A program made the translations under genes and the position numbers. DNA of 32,565 nucleotides from the NCBI GenBank assembly GCA_029567325.1, contig JAKQLF010000310.1, positions 1 to 32,565 of the forward strand, written 5' to 3'. The notes below the pieces were generated by a model. It had not been told where the DNA came from and did not search any database. It worked only from the letters and a program-made list of their open reading frames with translations. The DNA comes from Bacteroidota bacterium (GTDB lineage: Bacteria > Bacteroidota > Bacteroidia > Chitinophagales > Saprospiraceae). Positions 17,139 through 23,698 of this stretch are shown here, piece by piece; within the stretch, counting starts at the first letter, position 1; the number at the start of each line of letters is the position of its first letter.

Positions 17139-17570
17139 ATGCGATATAAAATCTTTTTTATAATTTTCTTGAGTCTGTTTTTCTTTGCGAAAGAGGGCAA
17201 AAGTCAGGTTCATGGAGCAGTAGGTATGAACTTCCTATTTTCTGATTTCAAACTTGGTTTGCAGGGAAGGATCATGAAAGATGTTGGTGAACGTTTTGTA
17301 ATTTCCGGGACATTTACCTATTATTTGGAAAAGAGCACAAGTATTGCATTTGATTTTGACGCCAGATACCGCTTGATTAAAATTGGAGCTGTAGGTTTTG
17401 AGCCTTTGTTGGGCATTAACATCAGAAGGTTTGATGAATTTGGCGACACTTCCATGAATGCAGGTATGTTTATGACTTATGAAGCAGACAAGCTCACCGT
17501 CTATTTTGAACCTAAATATATATTGGATTCAAAACCAGTTTTTGTTTTCTCGACAGGCTTCTATTTTTAG
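17139..17570 (+). CDS. Small secreted beta-barrel-like protein, function unknown
   Basis: 143-residue protein that I do not recognise. ATG 17139 begins a clear signal peptide (MRYKIFFIIFLSLFFFAKEGKSQ). The rest alternates hydrophobic and polar residues in short strands (VGMNFLFSDFKLGLQGRI, FVISGTFTYYLE, STSIAFDFDARYRLI, MTYEADKLTVYFEPKYIL) and ends in an aromatic residue (FVFSTGFYF). This is typical of outer-membrane beta-barrels, where a terminal Phe guides assembly. About eight strands could fit, like small OmpA/OmpW-type barrels. No catalytic motif is visible. It stands alone behind its own promoter. The repeat-rich gap 17571-17776 follows. Confidence 0.65.
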   Translation: MRYKIFFIIFLSLFFFAKEGKSQVHGAVGMNFLFSDFKLGLQGRIMKDVGERFVISGTFTYYLEKSTSIAFDFDARYRLIKIGAVGFEPLLGINIRRFDEFGDTSMNAGMFMTYEADKLTVYFEPKYILDSKPVFVFSTGFYF

Positions 17571-17575
17571 GTACC

Positions 17576-17624
17576 AGCTGTCAGCTTTCAGCTATCGGCT
17601 GTCAGCTTTCAGTTGCCAGCTTTC
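17576..17624. repeat. Seven tandem heptamers related to AGCTTTC
   Basis: Seven consecutive 7-base units follow without a gap: AGCTGTC, AGCTTTC, AGCTATC, GGCTGTC, AGCTTTC, AGTTGCC and AGCTTTC. Three are identical and the others differ at one to three positions. The array starts 5 bases after the stop of the small outer-membrane protein gene. No protein-coding reading is plausible. Confidence 0.75.
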
Positions 17625-17719
17625 CAAATTAAGAGCATTAGCTGAGCTTTGAGCCATGTCCCATGGGAGGTTTATTTGTTTATGCGTTTATTTGTCTAAA
17701 CTAGAAATCAGACAATTCA

Positions 17720-17759
17720 GCAGTTTAGCAAATCAGCAATTTCGCAGTTCAGCAATTCA
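17720..17759. repeat. Five tandem octamers related to GCAATTCA
   Basis: Five consecutive 8-base units: GCAGTTTA, GCAAATCA, GCAATTTC, GCAGTTCA and GCAATTCA, ending shortly before the 3' end of the von Willebrand A gene. This array has a different word and period from the heptamer array 100 bases upstream in the same gap. Confidence 0.65.
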
Positions 17760-17776
17760 ACAACCAGATGTTTTCA

Positions 17777-19879
17777 TCAATAATTTCCCATATATCTTCT
17801 GATAAACCATTCCGCTGCCAAAGCAATCAGAATGAGGAAAAACAACCATTTATGATTCAATAAAGGCTGCGTAGTTGTCGCTGTGTAGATCGTAGGTTTT
17901 AGTGTATTAGCATCCAAAATCAGAGTTTCCAGATCGTTGGCTTGACTAAAATGTTTGTAAACTCCACCATATTTTCCAGAAAGACCTCGCAATAGATTGT
18001 GATCTGCGGTAAGATTATTGGTTTCTAACTGAATATTTTGCACCGAAAAACGACCTTTAGCATCCAATACTTTACCTCCAAAATTGGTTTTTCCTTCATA
18101 ACTGTAATCTCCTGCTGGTAATACACCTGCGTTCAAAGTGTAATAGTTTTCTGTCTTTGAAAAAACATATTCAAACTTTTTGCCAGCTTGGTTATTAAGT
18201 GTCAATTGGACATCTGGCGCATTGATCATCTCAAATGCATCATTATACAATTGAGCATCAAAAAGTACTGTTTCGTTTTCCTTGTACAGGTTTTTGGATG
18301 TATTTACTCTGAATTTGCGTTTATCGTCCTTTACGCTCAAATATTGAATGGTTTTATTAATGAGTTCGCCACTGAGATCAGCATTTTTGAAGTCAATCAT
18401 ATCTTGCATTCTCCACTTCCAGATACCTTCACCCACAAAAACACCAATACGACTCCCTGCTTTTTCTTCAAAGCTCATCATTGGATTTTTGGTAGGAACC
18501 TTTTTGACTTTTTGATTGAAAAGAGTATGAGCCAAATCTCCAGCTTTGTAGTTACCAAATAAAGTCAATAAAGGAGGATATTGTGATAATCTTGATTTGA
18601 GTGGATCAGACAGCGTGAATTTATCGAAACCAGCTATGAAATTGGGTTCTATAATTTCATTCACAGTAGCATTCCCGTTGACTTTGATGACGTCTTGTAG
18701 GGCATTGAGTCTGGCCGGGTCCGTTTGAGACCCTACAATGAAAAGTTTGGAAATTCCTTTTTTATTTACAGCAGTCTCGATGGTGGTGATATCCACTGAT
18801 CTGGAAGGTAAATTATGATAAATTATTAAATCAGTATTGGCAATATCAACTCCTGATTCACCGTAGATAGCCACTTTTACTTCATAATTTTTATTATTGG
18901 TGATGAGGTCTTGTAGAGCAGCCAAGTCTGGGTGCGGGCTATTGGCTAATATCAAAATCTTTTGACGTGCATCAATGACTTCAATATAGAAGTCCCTTTT
19001 ATTGTTGGCATAACTAACTTCATTGCTAGTAGTTCCTATTGAAACTTCGTACCTTAAAATACCAGATACATCTGCGTCTAACACAAAAGACTTTGAAGTA
19101 AAGAAATTTCCAGAATTGATGGCAATTTGTTCTGAAGCCACAGTTGAGCGGCCGTTGGCAGTGATTTTCTCTACCGTGAGTTTGGAATTGATGCCCGATG
19201 CGTTAAATGCAGCAACATCAATTTGTAGTGAAAATTTATCTCCTAAATAAGCAATTTTGTTGGAAAGCACGTTTTTGATGACGATGTCCTTTCTGATCGA
19301 AGTATCACCTAAGCCAAAAGTATGGATAGGCGCATTAAAATTGGCATTTAAATAAAGTGGATTTGCTCCCTCATTATATATTCCATCAGATAAAAGCACC
19401 AAAGCACCTACATTTTGATCGGCATAATTATCGTAAACATAGTTGATGGCCTCAGCAATATTGGTTGCTTTTTGATTAAAACTGTCAGACCCCGATTCTT
19501 GTGTTTGTGCACCAAACGAAAGATTTACCAATTCGTACTTGTCGGCCAGCGCTTCTTTCCCTTTATTGATTTCTTCATTGAATTTATCTAGTTGCCCTTT
19601 GGTCATACCCAATGGTATACTTTCTGATTTGTCATCCAAAAACACGATGATGGGATCTTTCTGTTCACTTTTTTGGCTGGTGAGCAAAGGATTTAAAAGT
19701 AAAAACGCTATCAAAGCGGCACTCAAAAAACGCAAGCCAAATAGCAAAGCCCTTATCCAAGTTGCTTTTTCAGAAAAACGGGCGTCCTTGTAGTACATTA
19801 AAAAGCTCCATATAAGTCCAACCAAGACGCATAATAAGAGAAACCAAGAAGGGTAGGATAATGATAAATTTTGAAACAT
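17777..19879 (-). CDS. Inner-membrane protein with von Willebrand factor A domain
   Basis: About 700-residue membrane protein of unknown role. ATG 19879 is preferred (MFQNLSLSYPSWFLLL); the frame opens at a TTG 10 codons earlier. Two N-terminal membrane helices (about 12-28 and 44-66) precede a vWA-like fold with a MIDAS-type DxSxS (D83, S85, S87 in FLDDKSES) and LLSDGIYNEG about 85 residues later. Further on are Ig-like beta segments (KFRVNTSKNLYKENETVLFDAQLYND and GDYSYEGKTNF). A C-terminal membrane helix follows (LLNHKWLFFLILIALAAEWFIRRY), so most of the protein is periplasmic. Layout is reminiscent of BatA/BatB-like aerotolerance proteins, but the AAA+ MoxR partner and other bat genes are not adjacent. 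Function is not assigned. Confidence 0.75.
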   Translation of the reverse strand: MFQNLSLSYPSWFLLLCVLVGLIWSFLMYYKDARFSEKATWIRALLFGLRFLSAALIAFLLLNPLLTSQKSEQKDPIIVFLDDKSESIPLGMTKGQLDKFNEEINKGKEALADKYELVNLSFGAQTQESGSDSFNQKATNIAEAINYVYDNYADQNVGALVLLSDGIYNEGANPLYLNANFNAPIHTFGLGDTSIRKDIVIKNVLSNKIAYLGDKFSLQIDVAAFNASGINSKLTVEKITANGRSTVASEQIAINSGNFFTSKSFVLDADVSGILRYEVSIGTTSNEVSYANNKRDFYIEVIDARQKILILANSPHPDLAALQDLITNNKNYEVKVAIYGESGVDIANTDLIIYHNLPSRSVDITTIETAVNKKGISKLFIVGSQTDPARLNALQDVIKVNGNATVNEIIEPNFIAGFDKFTLSDPLKSRLSQYPPLLTLFGNYKAGDLAHTLFNQKVKKVPTKNPMMSFEEKAGSRIGVFVGEGIWKWRMQDMIDFKNADLSGELINKTIQYLSVKDDKRKFRVNTSKNLYKENETVLFDAQLYNDAFEMINAPDVQLTLNNQAGKKFEYVFSKTENYYTLNAGVLPAGDYSYEGKTNFGGKVLDAKGRFSVQNIQLETNNLTADHNLLRGLSGKYGGVYKHFSQANDLETLILDANTLKPTIYTATTTQPLLNHKWLFFLILIALAAEWFIRRYMGNY

Positions 19880-19998
19880 ACGACAATACGCATTTAGAGT
19901 AGAACGCAAATATTAGCATAATTTACTATTCAAACGGCTAATTTAGATTTATTTAAGAAAGTATCTGGGTAATTCGTTCATATATATTGGTTTTCTTG

Positions 19999-20040
19999 CC
20001 ACGAGCCACGAGCATCGAGCCACGTGGCACGAGCCACGAC
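19999..20040. repeat. Six tandem heptamers related to CCACGAG
   Basis: Six consecutive 7-base units: CCACGAG, CCACGAG, CATCGAG, CCACGTG, GCACGAG and CCACGAC. It lies between the von Willebrand A gene and the tRNA-Lys terminator. The same heptamer occurs twice at 134-147. Confidence 0.7.
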
Positions 20041-20063
20041 GAGATTTGATTACATATTGAAAT

Positions 20064-20099
20064 AAAAAAAGGGAATCGTATTGCTACAATTCCCTTTTT
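20064..20099 (-). terminator. Intrinsic terminator of tRNA-Lys
   Basis: AAAAAGGGAAT (20066-20076) is perfectly complementary to ATTCCCTTTTT (20089-20099); GTA/TAC can pair further inside. Read on the minus strand it begins a few bases after the tRNA 3' end and finishes in a T run. Confidence 0.85.
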
Positions 20100-20105
20100 C
20101 TTAAG

Positions 20106-20178
20106 TGATCCCGCTGGGATTCGAACCCAGGACCCATACATTAAAAGTGTATTGCTCTACCAGCTGAGCTACGGAATC
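20106..20178 (-). tRNA. tRNA-Lys, anticodon UUU
   Basis: 73-nt cloverleaf on the minus strand. The acceptor arm GATTCCG pairs with CGGGATC (one G-U), followed by discriminator A. Bases 8-9 are TA. The D arm is GCTC...GAGC. The anticodon stem ATACA/TGTAT closes the loop CTTTTAA, giving anticodon TTT. The T arm is CTGGG-TTCGAAT-CCCAG. CCA is not encoded. A terminator hairpin follows a few bases after the 3' end. Confidence 0.97.
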
Positions 20179-20361
20179 CTATTTTATTTATATAACGTTT
20201 CTTTCAAACGCGGTGCAAAGGTAAATCTTTATTTTTATTTTCAAAACATATTTAAAAAATTTTGTTTTGATATTTCACTTTTATCAATCGGAAACCACAT
20301 AAAATTCCAAAAAATCGAATAGGATGTTGGAAATTAAAACCTTCTTGCTTTTTATAAGGTC

Positions 20362-21828
20362 TTAAGACTTAGCGGTTTTCATCGCATTTTCTGTTTTCAA
20401 TACCTCCTCAAACACCTCGTCAATTTTTTCAGCAGAAAAATCCTTGATCAATATTTTTTTATTTTTATCAAGCAAAAATACCTTTGGAGTACTCGGTACA
20501 CTGATATACCGTCGGTAAGCTTGATCTTTATCGCTCGTATTGATGAAGTTTTCCATCTTTTTTTCTTTTACTCCAGGCCAACATTGCGGCTCTTTGTCAT
20601 AGGCAAAAGTACAAACGGATACAATTTTGACATTGTCATTTCTATGTTTTTCCTCCCAATCTACTATGAAGGGCATTGCCTTTTTGCAATGGCCACAATC
20701 AGGAGCCCAAAATACGAGTAGGGTATAATCTGCTTTTACTTGATGCAGTTGTATCAGAGTACTGTCTTCTTTGTATAGGGCTATATTTGGTATTGTTTTT
20801 CCAATTAAAATGGGTCTCCAATCATCGGCATATCTATATAGCTTTTCCATTTTCTCAGGATCAGCCCATGGTGTCTTACCTGCTTTGAAATAATGGTCAA
20901 TTAAATGAACAAACAAAGCATCGGTGCCTATGAACTTTCCATTTCCATATTGCTGAATCCATTGTGAAAGAAAAAATCTTTCGGCATCCTCATTACCTTT
21001 AATCTTGGCCATAAACTGATCCGTTTCCGCAATCAGTGAGTCAGGTGATTGGGGTACCAATTTGGTAAAATAATCATTGACTTTGTTGTAAAAGAAATTA
21101 TTGTAAATCAATGACGGATTCTTCATATCAATATTGTCGAAGAAATGGCTTCTGTAATAATAGTATTTCTTGAGTTGAGCTGCTTTTTCATCAGTCTCCT
21201 CCTCAAATTTTGGAACTTCAATATCATTAGATCCTTTGAGTATGAAGGTTGTCAGAGATTTTGGATATTGCTCGTAGACTTTTTGCTGATAAGCTTTCAC
21301 TTCCTTATCCAATTTATCAAGTGCTGCCTTTTCTTTACTGACATCAACGGTTTTGGTACTGTCCTTGTCAGCTGCTTCTATTTTTGCTTTAAGGGGATCA
21401 GCTTCTTTTCTTTTCTGAGAGATGTAGGCTATAAAGTCATAGAATAAATCATTCTCCACGCTACCCTTGAAAACAGGTCTGGCTAAATCGCTGGTATCAA
21501 AAGTGATAGTAAAGTTTTTTTCATCTTGGACTAAAAACTGGAAGGGTGTATTGTTGGGTTTTAAAACAGCCATATACAAGCCATTTCTCAATGTGTCCTT
21601 GCCAGACATTTCAAAAAAACCTTCCTTATTTCTGAATAAACTGTCCTTAACCAATTGTTTGTCTCCATAATAATATCCAACAAGCAAAAGACTATCACGA
21701 TAATTTGGTGACTTAAACTTGATGCTGTATTGCGCATTGATTGCAAAATAGCAAAAGGTAAAAGCGATGATAAAAAACGATTGAGGACTAAACTTCAAAA
21801 TGGAAAATCTTCTGAGAGTGTTATTCAT
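20362..21828 (-). CDS. Secreted thioredoxin-fold protein (TlpA/DUF5106-like)
   Basis: 488-residue exported protein. An N-terminal hydrophobic segment (about 16-32, ending CYFAINAQ) is a signal peptide. The first ~100 mature residues are beta-rich (YSIKFKSPNYRDSLLLVGYYYG), resembling DUF4369-like domains that often precede TlpA. A long helical middle follows (about 130-330), rich in Lys, Glu and Asp. The C-terminal thioredoxin domain (about 345-480) has the active-site CGHC at 378-381 in FWAPDCGHCKKAMPF and a cis-Pro in VPSTPKVFLLD. Similar proteins act as periplasmic thiol-disulfide reductases, often in cytochrome c maturation or outer-membrane protein repair; the partner here is unknown. It stands between pyrB and tRNA-Lys, separated from pyrB by 143 bases with a weak hairpin. 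Confidence 0.85.
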   Translation of the reverse strand: MNNTLRRFSILKFSPQSFFIIAFTFCYFAINAQYSIKFKSPNYRDSLLLVGYYYGDKQLVKDSLFRNKEGFFEMSGKDTLRNGLYMAVLKPNNTPFQFLVQDEKNFTITFDTSDLARPVFKGSVENDLFYDFIAYISQKRKEADPLKAKIEAADKDSTKTVDVSKEKAALDKLDKEVKAYQQKVYEQYPKSLTTFILKGSNDIEVPKFEEETDEKAAQLKKYYYYRSHFFDNIDMKNPSLIYNNFFYNKVNDYFTKLVPQSPDSLIAETDQFMAKIKGNEDAERFFLSQWIQQYGNGKFIGTDALFVHLIDHYFKAGKTPWADPEKMEKLYRYADDWRPILIGKTIPNIALYKEDSTLIQLHQVKADYTLLVFWAPDCGHCKKAMPFIVDWEEKHRNDNVKIVSVCTFAYDKEPQCWPGVKEKKMENFINTSDKDQAYRRYISVPSTPKVFLLDKNKKILIKDFSAEKIDEVFEEVLKTENAMKTAKS

Positions 21829-21937
21829 TACGTGTTAAATTATTTATTTATACAAAAGCAGATCAAACGAAAGTTAAATTGTCTAATTCCGTTTGGTATA
21901 AGATCACAAAAATCAACAATTTGTATCAAGTTTGAAA

Positions 21938-21959
21938 GCGTTTAATATTTTATTAACGC
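21938..21959 (-). terminator. Possible terminator after pyrRB
   Basis: GCGTT(T)AAT and ATTAACGC form an 8-bp stem with one bulge, 13 bases past the pyrB stop when read on the minus strand. There is no long T run after it, so function is uncertain. Confidence 0.35.
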
Positions 21960-21971
21960 AATTTTTAATGT

Positions 21972-22895
21972 TTATCTTTTGCCCGAAAGTAAGTATAAAA
22001 CAGCCATTCTTATAGCAACCCCGTTTTCAACTTGCTGAAGAATGATCGAATGGTCGCTGTCTGCCACGTCGCTGGTGATCTCCACTCCTCTGTTTATAGG
22101 ACCAGGATGTAGAATGGTAATGGGCTTCCCGATTTCTTGAAGCAACTTTTTATTGATTCCGTAATACAACATGTATTCTCTCAGGGAAGGGAAAAATTTA
22201 GTGTCTTGTCTTTCTAATTGTATTCGCAAAACGTTGGCAACATCACACCATTCCAAGGCTTTTCTGATATCATATTCCACCTCTACGCCTAGCTCTTTGA
22301 TGTGTTTGGGTATGAGCGTCGGTGGCCCACAAACCTTGACATTTGCACCCAATTTTAACAGACAAAAGATATTACTCAAAGCAACCCTAGAATGTAAAAT
22401 ATCTCCAACAATGACAATGTTTTTCCCTTTCAAATTGCCGATCACTTCTTGCATAGAAAAGGCATCGAGCAAAGCTTGGGTTGGGTGTTCGTGTGTACCA
22501 TCACCAGCGTTGATGATATTTGCATCGATGTGTTTTGCAAGAAAATGATGTGCGCCAGGTGCAGGATGTCGCATAACCACCATATCCACTTTCATGGATA
22601 AAATATTTCTGACTGTATCCAGTAATGTTTCGCCTTTACTCACAGAGGAAGAAGATGCCGTAAAATTAAGCACATCTGCAGACAACCTTTTTTCTGCCAA
22701 TTCAAATGAAATCCTTGTTCGTGTAGAATTTTCAAAAAATAAGTTGGCAATGGTTATGTCCCTGAGAGAGGGTACTTTTTTGATTGGTCTGTTGATGACT
22801 TCTTTAAAATCTGTCGCTGCTTTAAAAATTGCCTGAATATCTTCCGTAGAAATGTACTTGATACCCAAGAGATGTTTTGTGCTCAATACAGACAT
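21972..22895 (-). CDS. pyrB: Aspartate carbamoyltransferase catalytic subunit
   Basis: Condenses carbamoyl phosphate and aspartate, the first committed step of pyrimidine synthesis. The 307-residue product has the carbamoyl-phosphate site FENSTRTR (S57-R61), the catalytic loop Ser/Lys in SSSVSKGET (K87), GDGTHEHPTQALLDAF (H137-Q140) and the HPGPINRGVEI aspartate-site loop near residue 265. Length is right for the catalytic chain. The regulatory chain gene pyrI is not in the window, so this may be an unregulated trimer or a pyrI elsewhere. It begins immediately after the pyrR stop (adjacent, no spacer), implying coexpression and possibly translational coupling. Confidence 0.96.
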   Translation of the reverse strand: MSVLSTKHLLGIKYISTEDIQAIFKAATDFKEVINRPIKKVPSLRDITIANLFFENSTRTRISFELAEKRLSADVLNFTASSSSVSKGETLLDTVRNILSMKVDMVVMRHPAPGAHHFLAKHIDANIINAGDGTHEHPTQALLDAFSMQEVIGNLKGKNIVIVGDILHSRVALSNIFCLLKLGANVKVCGPPTLIPKHIKELGVEVEYDIRKALEWCDVANVLRIQLERQDTKFFPSLREYMLYYGINKKLLQEIGKPITILHPGPINRGVEITSDVADSDHSIILQQVENGVAIRMAVLYLLSGKR

Positions 22896-23447
22896 CTATA
22901 TTATTTCGTTTTGTCCTGAATACATGGTTATTACGTCATTACCTTCCAATCCCCAAGCTACTTTTACATATGCGTCGTCCAAAGCATCAACTGCCAATCC
23001 TGTATAGTCTGGAGCGATTGGTAAATGTCTATTGAATCTTCTATCCACCAAACAAAGCAGTTCGAGTAATGCGGGTCTTCCAAAATCTTGAATAGCAGAA
23101 ATTGCAGCATGAACCGTACGTCCTGTATACAACACATCATCAACCAAAATGACCCTTTTGTTTTCTACCAAAAAGTTTATTTCAGTCGATGCTGCCTTTA
23201 AAGGTTTTTCTCTTTGCCGGTAATCGTCTCGGTAAAAGGTGATATCCAATTTACCGTATTGTGGAACTTTATTTTTGTTGATTTTTTTCAGACGACTCAT
23301 CAATCTATCTGATAGGAGCGCACCTCTTTCTTGAATTCCAATGAGGCAAACGTCTTCGAAAGTATCATAATTTTCAATGAGCTGATAACAAAGCCTATCT
23401 ATTGTAAGCTCAAATCCTTTCCCAGCTAGTATGATCCTTCCTGACAT
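22896..23447 (-). CDS. pyrR: PyrR-like pyrimidine regulator / uracil phosphoribosyltransferase
   Basis: PRTase-fold protein that in Firmicutes binds pyr mRNA in a UMP-dependent way and has some uracil phosphoribosyltransferase activity. From ATG 23447 the product is 183 residues (MSGRIILAGKGFELTIDRL), the family size. The frame is open 13 codons further to 23486, but that would add an unusual leader. The PRPP loop is VILVDDVLYTGRT at 99-111, and KLDITFYRDD (about 66-75) and LVDRRFNRHLPIAPDY are typical PyrR segments. It directly precedes pyrB, supporting a pyrimidine role. A -7 box lies only 8 bases before ATG 23447, so the mRNA may be nearly leaderless; that would leave no room for a classical PyrR attenuator downstream of this promoter. 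Confidence 0.9.
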   Translation of the reverse strand: MSGRIILAGKGFELTIDRLCYQLIENYDTFEDVCLIGIQERGALLSDRLMSRLKKINKNKVPQYGKLDITFYRDDYRQREKPLKAASTEINFLVENKRVILVDDVLYTGRTVHAAISAIQDFGRPALLELLCLVDRRFNRHLPIAPDYTGLAVDALDDAYVKVAWGLEGNDVITMYSGQNEII

Positions 23448-23455
23448 AATGGTCG

Positions 23456-23463
23456 CAAATATA
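23456..23463 (-). promoter_or_regulatory. -7 promoter box before pyrR
   Basis: TATATTTG on the minus strand ends 8 bases before ATG 23447. No -33 TTG lies at 17-23 bases. If used, it gives an mRNA with almost no 5' leader. Confidence 0.45.
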
Positions 23464-23531
23464 CCAAAGGAAATGAATTTGACCATTTTCTTGTTGCAAA
23501 TTTAATCTATATCTTCATCATTCAATTTCGC

Positions 23532-23547
23532 CTTAGCTTAGGCTAAG
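23532..23547 (-). other. Small hairpin at the stop of a short ORF upstream of pyrR
   Basis: CTTAGC and GCTAAG form a 6-bp stem with a 4-base loop. The TAA stop codon of the 40-residue open frame at 23538-23660 lies at the hairpin tip (23540-23538). No T run follows on the minus strand, so it is not a canonical terminator. Confidence 0.4.
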
Positions 23548-23660
23548 ATCCAATTTCTATCTTCGATCGCAATCAAATTTTCTACACAATAATTCTGGTC
23601 AATCCAATTTCCGGTTGGTATATAGCAATCGAAAGCAAAAATATTGAGTTTCTGCTGCAT
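23538..23660 (-). CDS. Possible 40-residue protein upstream of pyrR, unrecognised
   Basis: ATG 23660 to TAA 23540-23538 on the minus strand encodes a 40-residue peptide with no Cys pairs, membrane segment or motif that I recognise; it begins MQQKLNIFAFDCYIPTGNW. It lies between the glucosidase stop (38 bases upstream) and pyrR (90 bases downstream), in the same direction as both. It could be a gene remnant, a small protein, a leader peptide, or chance. No ribosome-binding site or promoter box stands out. Confidence that it is translated is low. Confidence 0.25.
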   Translation of the reverse strand: MQQKLNIFAFDCYIPTGNWIDQNYCVENLIAIEDRNWILA

Positions 23661-23698
23661 ATTTATTTAGTCATCATTTGACCTTAATTTCAAAAGAA

